Part shown: positions 1 through 9,403 of the stretch, one piece after another
Layout: each line of letters begins with the position of its first letter
Numbering within the stretch: position 1 is the stretch's first letter
NCBI GenBank assembly: GCA_016714605.1
Contig: JADKDL010000024.1
Coordinates: 1 to 31,875, forward strand
Source: Bacteroidales bacterium
GTDB taxonomy: Bacteria; Bacteroidota; Bacteroidia; Bacteroidales; UBA1715
Direction of reading: 5' to 3'
Length of the DNA stretch: 31,875 nt
The notes under the pieces: model-generated
The model's input: only the letters and a program-made list of their open reading frames with translations
Told to the model about the DNA's origin: nothing
Database searches by the model: none
Made by a program: the position numbers and the translations under genes

Positions 1-107
1 AAAACTCAGTCATTTGTCTTGAGAGTCTTTTTGATTCTCTGTAAAGCCTTTTGTGTATTAAGATTAACACTTGCTTATCATTTCTTTATCTTTGCAGAAC
101 ATGTTTT

Positions 108-3100
108 TTAATTTTCAATTTTTACAAAATATCCCTTTCCCGGTAGCAATTCGGTAATGGTACTCATGCCGTTGTTAGGTTCGTAGAAGCTATCAAAATC
201 TTTTATTATTTTCACGCCTGTAGGAAGTGCGGTGAGCGGGAGTGCGGTGTTGGTTGATACGCCAATCAAATTCCAGCCCGTATGGAGTGGGTTTGGTGTA
301 TTGTTTGGGTATTGTCCCCAAAAGTCTATTGTTTCGTTAGTAGAATTGTATACCAAATATCCTTCTCCTGCATGCAGTGTTTTTAAGCTATTCAAAAAAC
401 TTGCTTGGTTAGTTGCAAAAAAAGCATTCGCCGATTTTACGTACTTGCATTTGGCAAAGTGTTTCAATACTCCATATCGGTTGCGGTGGTGTAAAGTCAG
501 ATTGTAGATTCACCCTTTTTTGGAGTGATATCGACTGCTTTTGAGCTACTTTTGCCCGTATTGCCACCTACCAAACCAAACAATCGTCGTGAGGGTAGTT
601 CCTCCAACTACGCCATTGCAGTCTTGGGGTAAGCGTTAACATTATCTACAGTTGGCTTCACCGGAGTTCTATAGGCATTGCCCCAAGATGTTCATACCGC
701 GTACCAAAATGTGTAGTATCCATTTGTCCGTATCCATGTGGGGAAGGTTTCATATATATCAATCACATCGGCAATGGAATATGGAAATGCTCCAGCAATT
801 TTATCTCGCCATAGTCGCCCTGTTGTTCCAATCATATCTACATAGTATCCATTTCCTACCGGAATTTCGATATTGGTAAAAATGACTTGTTCGCCAGCTG
901 CTACCGTCTGCGAAACCGACTTGATGAGCTCATTGGCAGCGTTTCTAAAATTGATGACTACCGTTTGTGCACTTTCGGCAAATACGGTTATAGAATTTAT
1001 TGTAAGTGTTCGTTTCACGTTGAAATAATAGCGAATTGTATTATCGGCATTGTAATATCCGTCTGAACTCTTAGATGTATTACCAATAATATCAGTAATG
1101 CCGTTTGCATCTTCCACATAAAACAGTTGCGTAGCTGTAACCGTCGGACTATAGTCTGTGCCAGTATGAAGCAATGTGCCAGCAGTTACGGCATCGTACC
1201 ACTTAAATGTGCCAGTTTCATTCACCGATATATTTGCAACACCTGCCGAAGCTAACTGATCGCCCGAAACATTCAGAAGCGAAGATGTTGCAGTTACTTT
1301 GTCGATAACCGTTGGGCAACCCGGAGCACTCACCGAAACGCTATATTCTCCAGCTGAAATTACATCTATAGACTCGTTTGTTTCGCCCGTATTCCATACA
1401 AAACTTACATTCGGAACACTTGCACTACCAGCATGAAGGGTAACGAGCGAAGGCGAACATAATTCAAAATTATTTCCAAGTTCAATTTCCAAAACCGATG
1501 AAACTGTAAGCTGTGCAGTATTGATACAACCTGCCGAATCGGCTACTACCTTGTACACACCAGCTTGGGTGGCCGTTAAATTTGCCGATGTTTCGCCCGT
1601 TAAGAGTGTTGTGCCTCTATACCATGCAAATGTTCTGTTAATAGGGCTTACATTGGTGTTTATAAGTACAGAACTTGCACCACACAAGCTTTTTGTATCG
1701 CCCAAATTGGGAATCTGGCAGGCAGAGCAAAGCTGATTGCTTGGAAAAGATTCGCCACTGTCCCAACGCGCTTTTGCTGGAATAGTACCAGTATTTGGTG
1801 CAATACCATCGCCCATACTTGGCCAATTCATAGTGCCATAAAACGAAGGTTTGCCAACTAAATAGAGCGAACTTTCTACGGGGAAAGGTGCAGCATTGTC
1901 AACGGTACCATCAATATTGTTTGCAAAAAGAATAGTTCCTTGCACGGTACCATCTCTATTGTCTTCCATTGCAGCACCTACCAATTCATTGCCCACAATA
2001 TTCTGATTGTGTGAATATTCCTGTGTCCAAATACCATTGGCAGTATTTACACGATTTCGGAAAAAAGTATTGCATGGTCCGGAAGGTCCCCAGTAGTCGG
2101 TTACGGTTATGCGTCCTGCAATATTACTCTCGAAAAGATTGTAAGCCGAATAATGACCATGAATAGAAATATCGGCATACGGACTGTTTGGGTCGCTGTC
2201 GCAGGTGGCATTGTTCCTAATATCGAAACAATAATTGTATGAATATACATTTCTACTTGTTCCCTCTTTTGTAATAAGTGGGTGGCGAATATCGTGAAAT
2301 ATATTGTCTTCTACCAAACAATCTTCGGTGTGTTTTTCGGTAAATTACACCATATCCGGCATACTTCACCACAATCACCGGCCATCTCACCTCGCACTCG
2401 TATTTCTAGTTTGCAAAAATTATCTATACGGGATTGTGGCAAACCGTATTATAGCTGTGCACACGGCGTATCAAAAAATTGTTTGCATGCACGTTCTATG
2501 TAGAAATTCTCGAATCCAATATTCGTTTTTGCCGTTATCTTTTTCATGGTCATGGCAAAAGAAATGTCGTAATCGAACGTGAAAGTTCTGTCTACCGTAA
2601 TCACATTGCCACTAATTGCAGCTATTTTCAAGATTTGTCCCTTAAGATTTTGAGCCCAAGTTACATTCCATGCAGCATCGGTGTAATGTAGCGCCGGATC
2701 GTTCTCTTGCTGAATTTCAATATCGTCGCCAACGGCAAAACCTGTAGCGTTGGCAACCGTCAAGCTCGTTTCGCCAAACGCTCCGATAGCGGTAATGGCA
2801 ATTTCGGTAGAGGTGCTTCCTGTCATGTTAAACATATTGAAATTGCCACCCATATTAAACAGCAACCGAGTATTTACAGGCGACTCGCCTCGTATTGCTC
2901 TATTTGATGGTACATTTATGGTCGTTTTGAAAAGATATGTTCCATTTGGGAAATAAAGCACTTCATTTTCATTAATTGCATTTATAGCCGCTTGTATTTT
3001 TGCCGAAACATCGGTAGCACCCGTATTGTCAACACCAAACTCGGTAACTACATTTCGCAGTTGCGACCAACACGGTATCTCACCTTCATATCCGGCTATG

Positions 3101-3189
3101 TTCCACTCGGAGGTTCTGTTGGTTGGAATGTTTTGTGCAGTAACGCAGATCGAAAAAAATGTCAGCAACAATAATAGTAGTTTTCTCAT
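108..3189 (-). pseudogene. Secreted pectate-lyase-like beta-helix protein, multiply frameshifted
   Basis: This was probably one exported multidomain protein, now in three open pieces: 3189-2449, 2317-692 and 467-108. Piece one has a signal peptide (MRKLLLLLLTFFSICVTAQ) followed by the start of a pectate-lyase-3/GH55-like right-handed beta-helix (TGATDVSAKIQAAINA, then YFPNGTYLF). Piece two continues the helix (LVEDNIFHDIRHPL), then has Ig/PKD-like modules (AWYRGTTLLTG, VWNTGETNESIDV) and a jelly-roll-like stretch. Piece three is a Bacteroidota C-terminal module (GWNLIG, LLPGKGYFVKIEN). Between the pieces, coding sense switches frame several times. At 2320-2450 frames read YNTVCHN, EMAGDCGE, AGYGVIY and HTEDCLVEDN. 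At 470-690 they read SWGNAYRTPVKPTVDNVNAYPK, DCNGVVGGTT, VGGNTGKSSSKAVDITPKKG and NASTVK. The family binds or cleaves polysaccharide; the substrate is unknown. It may be a decaying gene or a stretch of poor sequence. Confidence 0.75.
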
Positions 3190-3211
3190 AACATTTTGGT
3201 TTATGCTTTTA

Positions 3212-3219
3212 CAAAACTA
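3212..3219 (-). promoter_or_regulatory. Possible Bacteroidota -7 box upstream of the pectate-lyase-like gene
   Basis: On the minus strand this reads TAGTTTTG, matching the Bacteroidota -7 consensus TAnnTTTG, about 23 bases before the ATG at 3189. I see no convincing TTTG -33 box at the right distance, so this is a weak call. The rest of the gap 3190-3438 is AT-rich and shows nothing else. Confidence 0.3.
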
Positions 3220-3438
3220 TTCACAAAAAATTAATAGTAAGCTGTTTGATGAAAGAATGTACGTTTTTACCGAAAAAAAGTTATAACGTCTAATTATTGA
3301 TGTGAATTAAGGCTTGAGTCTTGTGACTTGCAACAGTATTTATGCAGTTGCAAATTATATCCTTTAGCTCGTTTGTCTAAATTTGTTATCGTATTTTAAT
3401 CTTAATTCGCATTTACTAATTGAATTTTCACTTCACTT

Positions 3439-4275
3439 TTATATTAAAATCCCTTTACGTTTTAATATTTCACTTAGTTCTATAGAAATTTCATTTGCAA
3501 TTTTCTTCCGCTTTATTGTGATAGAAATTAATTTAAAAATATAAAAAGCATCAAGTACACATAGAACCATAACAATAATATTAATTACCATTGTGTTTAT
3601 ATTAAAACAAATTATTGCTTTGTCAAATGCAGAAATCCAGAACAAAGTGAGAATTAATGATAGTAATGAGCTTATTAACAAATCAGTTACGAAGTAATAT
3701 TCCTTTTTTGTTTCAATAGGGTTGTAACCAAATAGCGAGACAGCCCCAAGATTACCGAAAAAGGTATTGGGTCTACTTTTATTTCTTTTCCCGATTTGAA
3801 ACACTTCCATCTCAACTTTTTTTTGATTTAGTTGATACAGAATATGATTCCAATTAGAAAAACCCGGGTACAAAGTATAGTTTTTAATATTCATTGAGGT
3901 GTAGTAAGGTGATCTAGTTCTTTTAGTTATTATTTCAATTTTACCTCTTATTTTATAAATCAAGTACTTATCTGCATCAGTTAGTTTTTCTTTTGACTGT
4001 TTAATAATGTGATATATTAATTTAATGCCAATGTAACTTACAACCATAAATACAATTTCCAAAATTGCCAAAGGGATTATGAATACAAGCTTTTCGTTTA
4101 CAGATAGTCCTTGACTCATAACTATTTTATACAGGATATAAAACAAATATATGGTTAGAATAATAAATAAGGCAAACAACGTGGAATCAGCAATATCTTT
4201 CATGCGATAATACCTTTTTATCACAATCAGTTCCAAATCTGTTGGTTGTCTTGATGAGGTCTTGTCAAATTCCAT
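3439..4275 (-). CDS. Unrecognised membrane protein with about four transmembrane helices
   Basis: A 278-residue protein I do not recognise. Hydrophobic helices lie near residues 33-53 (FALFIILTIYLFYILYKIV), 64-90 (LVFIIPLAILEIVFMVVSYIG), 196-217 (LLISSLLSLILTLFWISAF) and 225-250 (NTMVINIIVMVLCVLDAFYIF). These leave a soluble stretch of about 100 residues in the middle, rich in Lys, Tyr and Asn, and a short basic tail. There is no signal peptide; the N-terminus is polar and probably cytoplasmic. It stands alone, next to the IS remnant, and its codon use is very AT-rich. This fits an accessory gene, but no function can be assigned. Confidence 0.6.
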   Translation of the reverse strand: MEFDKTSSRQPTDLELIVIKRYYRMKDIADSTLFALFIILTIYLFYILYKIVMSQGLSVNEKLVFIIPLAILEIVFMVVSYIGIKLIYHIIKQSKEKLTDADKYLIYKIRGKIEIITKRTRSPYYTSMNIKNYTLYPGFSNWNHILYQLNQKKVEMEVFQIGKRNKSRPNTFFGNLGAVSLFGYNPIETKKEYYFVTDLLISSLLSLILTLFWISAFDKAIICFNINTMVINIIVMVLCVLDAFYIFKLISITIKRKKIANEISIELSEILKRKGILI

Positions 4276-4372
4276 GTTTTAATTTAAATGATAATTCTTA
4301 AATCATGTAAAGTTAAGTCCAAATAATTACACTGAGTAGAAATACAGTCAATAAATTCAGAAGTACTAATCA

Positions 4373-4657
4373 ACAAGAACAAACGAACTATTTGATATTG
4401 ACGATAAAATAATGCTTTATGGCTTGACAAATACCTATTTTGAAGAGCGGAATGAAAATAGTAGTTTGGCAAAATTTGAAAGAAGTAAAGAAAAATGAAA
4501 TGATGCCAAATTAGTAGTTCTTGTACTGTTTGTCAATACAGAGGGTTTTATAAAATATTCTTCTATTTTGGAGGGTAACATGGCTGATTCGGCAACGCTT
4601 GATGGAATGATAGATAATTTGAGAATTCAAACCTCAGCCTCTTCGAAAAAAGCCCTT
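4373..4657 (+). mobile_element. Remnant of an IS1634-family (IS4 superfamily) transposase
   Basis: The frame beginning at 4373 reads TRTNELFDIDDKIMLYGLTN, then TYFE, KFERSKEK, an in-frame TGA at 4496-4498, and NDAKLVVLVLFVNTEGFIKY, ILEGNMADSATLDGMIDNLR, QTSASSKKAL. As I know it, the IS1634 transposase core has the string LYDLTNTYFEG, then SKEKRNDxKLVVLALVVNxEGF and a GN.AD..TL..MID element. The fragment therefore covers roughly the N-proximal catalytic region with the first DDE aspartate neighbourhood. TGA stands where Arg is expected, and further stops lie upstream at 4352 and 4367. The 3' half is missing. I could not find the element ends or a target duplication. Confidence 0.7.
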
Positions 4658-4751
4658 TTCTTTAGATACATTACAATGCGCCCTTTTGTTGAATACTAAA
4701 ATAAAATTTATTATTGTTTTTCAGTACCTTTGTAATCGAAAATCTTTAAAA

Positions 4752-5207
4752 ATGCTTGAATTAAATTTTCCTAAATATATTTTTAAAATAAAAAAAGAAG
4801 CTGAAAAGTTTTATATTTTAGATTCTTTAAGGAAAAAGTATGTAAAACTCACCCCCGAAGAGTGGGTCAGGCAACATGCTGTTCAATTCTTGATAAGCGA
4901 AAAGCATTATCCGCAAGGTAGAATAGGAGTGGAGGTAAGTCTGACGGTAAATGGCTGCACTAGGCGTTCTGATGCTGTGGTTTTTGACACCAACGGGTTG
5001 CCACTGCTCATTATGGAGTGCAAAGCTCCTGATGTGAAAATTACCAAGCAAGTCTTTGAACAAATAGCCATATACAATATAACCTTAAAGGCCGAATACC
5101 TCTACGTAACCAATGGAATAGAACATTTTTATTGTAGAATATTCCATCAAGAAGCTCGGTATTCTTTCTTACAAACTCTGCCCGATTATACTACTATACT
5201 TTCTTAG
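4752..5207 (+). CDS. Stand-alone HsdR N-terminal-like (HSDR_N_2) nuclease-fold protein
   Basis: This protein of 151 residues resembles the N-terminal domain of type I restriction HsdR subunits (HSDR_N_2) without helicase domains. The typical opening LTPEEWVRQHAVQFLI is at about residues 33-48, with ahead of it a variant of the family's (I)RKKYV segment. A PD-(D/E)XK-like core follows: RSDAVVFDTNGLPLLIMECKAP, giving the catalytic D, E and K order, then VFEQIAIYN and YLYVTNGIEHFYC. I chose ATG 4752 because it aligns with family starts. A longer frame opens at 4686 but would begin in the IS remnant tail. Such single-domain proteins are common in Bacteroidota; their role is unknown, and a nuclease activity is inferred. 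The 3' end overlaps the convergent ABC-F gene by 14 bases. Confidence 0.75.
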   Translation: MLELNFPKYIFKIKKEAEKFYILDSLRKKYVKLTPEEWVRQHAVQFLISEKHYPQGRIGVEVSLTVNGCTRRSDAVVFDTNGLPLLIMECKAPDVKITKQVFEQIAIYNITLKAEYLYVTNGIEHFYCRIFHQEARYSFLQTLPDYTTILS

Positions 5208-6837
5208 CTCGTTCTAATTCTTTTAGATTATCCATTTTCTTGAGTTCCAAAAACTCATATATGCCGGTAAGATGTTCTTTTACTCTTTTGTTGCCAAACT
5301 CATAAACCTTTGTAACTAAGCCGTCAAGAAAATCACGGTCGTGAGAAACGAGAATAAGTGTACCATCAAAATCTTGCAAAGCAGCTTTAAGAATATCTTT
5401 GGTTTTCATATCCAAGTGGTTTGTGGGCTCATCGAGAATAAGAAGGTTTACCGGTTCTAAAAGTAGTTTTATCATAGCCAATCGGGTACGTTCTCCACCC
5501 GATAAAACTTTTACTTTCTTTGTCCAACTATCGCCACCAAACAAGAAAGCGCCGAGTAAATCTTTTATTTTGGTACGAATATCGCCTACCGCAACATCAT
5601 CAATAGTTTGGTAAACGGTAAGCTCTTCGTCAAGCTGCGAAGCCTGATTTTGCGCAAAATATCCAATCTGTACATTATGACCTAATGTAAGTTGACCTTC
5701 AAAATCTATTTCTTTCATCAGGCATTTTACAAGGGTAGATTTACCCTCGCCGTTTTTGCCAACAAAAGCAATTTTCTGACCGCGCTCTATGGTAAATGCA
5801 GCATTCTGAAACACCACAAAATCATCGTAGGTTTTAGATAAATTATCGGCTATAACCGGATAGTTTCCCGAACGTGGGGAAGGTGGAAATTTGAGTCGTA
5901 GTGCCGATGAATCTTCTTCGTCTACTTCAATAATCTCCATTTTTTCCAGTTGTCTCACCCGCGACTGTACCTGTAATGCTTTTGAATAGGTGCCTTTGAA
6001 TCGCTCAATAAATCTTTCGGTATCGGAAATGGTTTTTTGTTGTTCTTCGGCTTGTCGCTGTTGCTGCTCTCTTCTTTCTTTTCTGAGTTGCAGGTAGGTT
6101 GAGTAGTTTACTTTGTAATCGTAAATTCTACCCATAGTTACTTCTATAGTTCTGTTGGTAATACGGTCTACAAAAGCTCTATCGTGAGATATAAGCATAA
6201 CCGCTTTGCCGCTGTCTATGAGAAACTCTTCGAGCCACTGAATAGATTCTATATCCATGTGGTTTGTAGGTTCATCAAGCAAAATCAAATCGGGCTTTTG
6301 AAGTAGTATTTTTGCCAATTCAATTCTCATTCGCCAACCGCCACTAAAATCGCTTGTTGGTCTGGTGAAATCTGTTCTTTTAAAACCAAGTCCCATGAGT
6401 ATTTTCTCTACATCGGCTTCATAATTGGTATCTTCAATTGAATAAAATTTTTCGCTTAAGGTTGTTACCTCTTCAATCAGCTTGTAGTAGGCGTCAGATT
6501 CGTAATCGGTTCGTACGCCCAGTTCAGTATTTATTTCATCTATGCGTGTTTGCATAGAAAATATTGATTTAAATGCTTTTGATGCCTCTTCAAATACGGT
6601 AGAATCGTTGTCGGTCATGAGGTGCTGTGGCAAATAAGCTATAGTTCTGTCTTTGGGAACAGTAACTCTACCACTGTTTGGTGATCTTTCGCCTGCTATA
6701 ATTTTTAGCATGGTAGATTTTCCTGCACCATTTTTGCCCATAAGAGCAATTCTATCTTTTTCATTTATTACAAAAGAAATATCCTTAAACAAAAACGATC
6801 CGCTAAATTCAACCGCTAAATTTTCAACTAAAATCAT
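5194..6837 (-). CDS. ABC-F family ATPase (ribosome-associated type)
   Basis: A soluble protein of 547 residues with two ABC ATPase domains and no membrane helices, the ABC-F architecture. Domain 1 has Walker A GKNGAGKST at 34-42, signature FSGGWRMR near 164-171 and Walker B LILLDEPTNHMD at 184-195. The charged linker at about 235-310 is rich in Arg, Gln and Glu (ERREQQQRQAEEQQKT) and is the ABC_tran_Xtn helical hairpin. Domain 2 has Walker A GKNGEGKST at 360-368, signature LSGGERTR at 445-452 and DEPTNHLD at 469-476. ABC-F proteins bind the ribosomal E site and help translation under stress; some give antibiotic resistance. The group cannot be told from motifs alone, and this looks like the housekeeping kind. 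It lies 28 bases downstream of rseP and probably shares its transcript. Confidence 0.92.
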   Translation of the reverse strand: MILVENLAVEFSGSFLFKDISFVINEKDRIALMGKNGAGKSTMLKIIAGERSPNSGRVTVPKDRTIAYLPQHLMTDNDSTVFEEASKAFKSIFSMQTRIDEINTELGVRTDYESDAYYKLIEEVTTLSEKFYSIEDTNYEADVEKILMGLGFKRTDFTRPTSDFSGGWRMRIELAKILLQKPDLILLDEPTNHMDIESIQWLEEFLIDSGKAVMLISHDRAFVDRITNRTIEVTMGRIYDYKVNYSTYLQLRKERREQQQRQAEEQQKTISDTERFIERFKGTYSKALQVQSRVRQLEKMEIIEVDEEDSSALRLKFPPSPRSGNYPVIADNLSKTYDDFVVFQNAAFTIERGQKIAFVGKNGEGKSTLVKCLMKEIDFEGQLTLGHNVQIGYFAQNQASQLDEELTVYQTIDDVAVGDIRTKIKDLLGAFLFGGDSWTKKVKVLSGGERTRLAMIKLLLEPVNLLILDEPTNHLDMKTKDILKAALQDFDGTLILVSHDRDFLDGLVTKVYEFGNKRVKEHLTGIYEFLELKKMDNLKELERAKKV

Positions 6838-6865
6838 GTAAGAAGAGTGTGTATAAGTTCAAAAA

Positions 6866-8206
6866 TTAATTACTAAATAATCTCAATAAATCATTTCCAT
6901 TAGCCAAAAGAAGTAATGCAAAAAGCAATGTCATGCCTATAATCTGAGCTCTTTCAAGAAATGTGTCACTAGGTTTTTTACCTCTTATTATTTCATAAAC
7001 AAGGAAAAGTATATGTCCGCCATCGAGTGCCGGTATTGGTAGGAAGTTCATAAACCCAAGTATTACCGAAAGGAGAGCTGTAAGTTCCCAAAACACTTGC
7101 CAGTCCCACTCCGACGGGAAAATGCTTCCCATGGAAATAAAGCCACCTAAGCTCTTATATGCTCCGTCTATTTGGAAAAGTAATTTGAATTGTTTTATGT
7201 AACCCATGAGCGTTTCTTTTGCTCTAATGATACCGGCTGGTATGGATTGCAAAATTGAATATTCAACCTTTTTAAATTCATAAATGCCAAATCTTTCCAA
7301 GTCTTCCATTTCAAATATTGCTGGAATTATTTCAACAAAACCTTTTTCTGAAACGGCAAGTCTCAAATCTACTTCTGTATTTTCTCTCAATACGGTAACA
7401 GATATACTATCGCCTTTGTAAGGTGCTATGGTTTGAGCGAATTCGTCATAATATCCTAATTCGTTGTTGTTTACTGCTATGATTTTATCTTTTACCAGCA
7501 ATCCGCTTTTTGCGTTAATTGAAGTATCTGAGATTACCCCTACAATCATAGGTACTCTTGGGTAGAATAACATACCCGACTGACTTTCAATAAGATCAGA
7601 AATATCTGAATAATCGATCTGAATTGTGGTGTCTTTACTTCCTCTGCGTACCTGTACTTGGCCTCCGTAGAGCATTTCTTGCGAGAGATCTATAAACATC
7701 TCGTGGCTTTTACCATTTACAGAAACAAGTTTATCGCCATTTCTGAAACCAAGTTCGGTTGCTTTTGGGTGTACGCACCAAATACCGTCTTTAAGAGATT
7801 GGTTTGGCAGCAGATTTTCTCCCCAATATGCAAGCATGAAAGAGTATATAAACCAAGCGAATACAATATTATAAAGTACTCCACCAAACATTATAAAAAA
7901 GCGTTGAGATACAGATTTTGAGCGAAACTCCCAATCTTGAGCCGGTTTTTTGAGCTGTTCGCGATCTAGAGATTCATCAATCATGCCCGAAATTTTTACA
8001 AATCCTCCAAGCGGAAGCCATCCTAAGCCATACTCGGTGTCTCCTTTTTTAATTTTAAAAAGAGAAAACCACGGATTGAAAAACAAATAAAATTTCTCTA
8101 CTCGGGTCTTAAATAATTTGGCAAATGTAAAATGTCCGAGTTCGTGAATAAGTACTAAAATAGAAATACTTAGAAGGAACTGTATTATTTTTATTGCTGT
8201 TTCCAT
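6866..8206 (-). CDS. rseP: RseP-type site-2 zinc metalloprotease
   Basis: An intramembrane protease of 446 residues. The zinc motif HELGH is at residues 21-25 within the first hydrophobic helix, and the second zinc ligand motif NFLPIPALDGG is near 387-397, followed by a last helix (MTLLFALLLLANG). PDZ-like segments fill the middle (FRNGDKLVSVNGKS and GLLVKDKIIAVNN). The family cuts anti-sigma factors and signal peptide remnants in the inner membrane. In Bacteroidota it commonly follows dxr, as here: the gene starts 15 bases after the dxr stop. The start is the ATG at 8206, directly before the hydrophobic helix. Length and motifs are complete. Confidence 0.93.
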   Translation of the reverse strand: METAIKIIQFLLSISILVLIHELGHFTFAKLFKTRVEKFYLFFNPWFSLFKIKKGDTEYGLGWLPLGGFVKISGMIDESLDREQLKKPAQDWEFRSKSVSQRFFIMFGGVLYNIVFAWFIYSFMLAYWGENLLPNQSLKDGIWCVHPKATELGFRNGDKLVSVNGKSHEMFIDLSQEMLYGGQVQVRRGSKDTTIQIDYSDISDLIESQSGMLFYPRVPMIVGVISDTSINAKSGLLVKDKIIAVNNNELGYYDEFAQTIAPYKGDSISVTVLRENTEVDLRLAVSEKGFVEIIPAIFEMEDLERFGIYEFKKVEYSILQSIPAGIIRAKETLMGYIKQFKLLFQIDGAYKSLGGFISMGSIFPSEWDWQVFWELTALLSVILGFMNFLPIPALDGGHILFLVYEIIRGKKPSDTFLERAQIIGMTLLFALLLLANGNDLLRLFSN

Positions 8207-8221
8207 TTTTTAGTTTTAGTA

Positions 8222-9378
8222 TTATTTCAATAAATCAATAGCAAACAAACGTGCTTCTTTATCGGTTTCGAAAAGTTCTCCCAAATCGGGTTGAACAATA
8301 TGCTTAATCGAAGACATTGTTTGTTCAATAATTACCGGAATTTGAGTGAATTTTATTTTGTTTTGCAGAAAAGCTTCTACTGCAATTTCATTGGCTGCAT
8401 TCATGATACAAGGCATATTTCCACAATATTTCATTGCTTGGTAAGCAAGGTTTAGATTTGGGAAGGCATCGGTATTTGGCTTTTCAAAGGTAAGTTGATT
8501 CAACTCTAAAAAATTCATTCTGCCATAATTTGATTTTAATCGTGTGGAAATCCTAATGCAAATTGAATAGGTAGTTTCATATCAGGCAGACCCATCTGTG
8601 CTTTAACCGATCCATCGACAAATTGCACCGCAGAATGTACTATGGATTGTGGGTGAACAACAACCTCAATTTGTTCGGGTTTTAGATTAAATAACCACTT
8701 TGCTTCAATTACTTCCAAGCCTTTGTTCATGAGTGAGGCTGAGTCTATTGTAACTTTTGCACCCATACACCAATTGGGGTGTTTCAAGGCGTCGGCAGGG
8801 GTTACTGTTTCTAACCTATTAACATCAAAACCTCTAAAAGGACCACCCGAAGCTGTCAGTATAACCTTTTCTATTTCATTGCCATAGGGCAATTCGTCAA
8901 ATATACATTGAAAAATTGCAGAATGCTCTGAATCAACCGGCAGTAATTGTATGTTGTGTTTTAAAGCTAATTTAGTCATTATTTCTCCGCCTACCACCAA
9001 GGTTTCTTTGTTTGCTAAGGCTATTTGTTTGCCTGCTTTTATTGCATTTATGGTGGGTTGTAAGCCGGCGTATCCTACAAGAGAAGCAACTACTACATCT
9101 ATTGTGCTTAGTTCCACAATTTGTTCAAGAGCTTCCTGTCCGCTATACACTTTTATATGCAGTGGCTCAAGCTCACGTTTTACCTGCTGATATTTTGCCG
9201 TGTTAACAATTACAACTGCGTTCGGATTAAATTCTTTAGCTTGTTCAATCAGCAATCTTTCATTATTATTTGCTGTAAGTACTTCTACCGTAAAAGCATC
9301 AGGATGACATCGTATAACATCAAGAGTTTGTGTTCCTATAGATCCGGTAGAACCAAGTATAGCTATTTTTTTTGTCAT
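8222..9378 (-). CDS. dxr: 1-deoxy-D-xylulose 5-phosphate reductoisomerase, interrupted by a one-base frameshift
   Basis: DXR makes 2-C-methyl-D-erythritol 4-phosphate from DXP with NADPH, the committed step of the MEP isoprenoid pathway. The first 280 residues carry the nucleotide-binding start ILGSTGSIGTQTLDVI, ALANKETLVVGG, the metal and substrate segments PVDSEHSAIFQCI, LTASGGPFRG and ASLMNKGLEVIEAKW, ending LPIQFALGFPHD and stop. The family continues GFPHRLKS. That reading (TRLKSNYGRMNFLELNQLTF) is present one frame over, from about 8554 down to the stop at 8222, including the motif IMNAANEIAVEAF. One base missing near 8552-8560 explains everything: 1157 bases plus one gives 385 residues, the normal DXR length. 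The gene lies 25 bases after the M23 peptidase gene and 15 before rseP. I think the break is more likely a sequence error than true loss. Confidence 0.92.
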
Positions 9379-9403
9379 GTATTTTACTTCACTTATGATG
9401 CAA

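Noticed and set aside
1..107. Possible gene or terminator at the window start
   Set aside because: The sequence has no clear stem with a T run and no open frame that continues.
4284..4472. Minus-strand open frame of 62 codons
   Set aside because: It is antisense to the transposase remnant, has no recognisable domain and no ribosome binding site.
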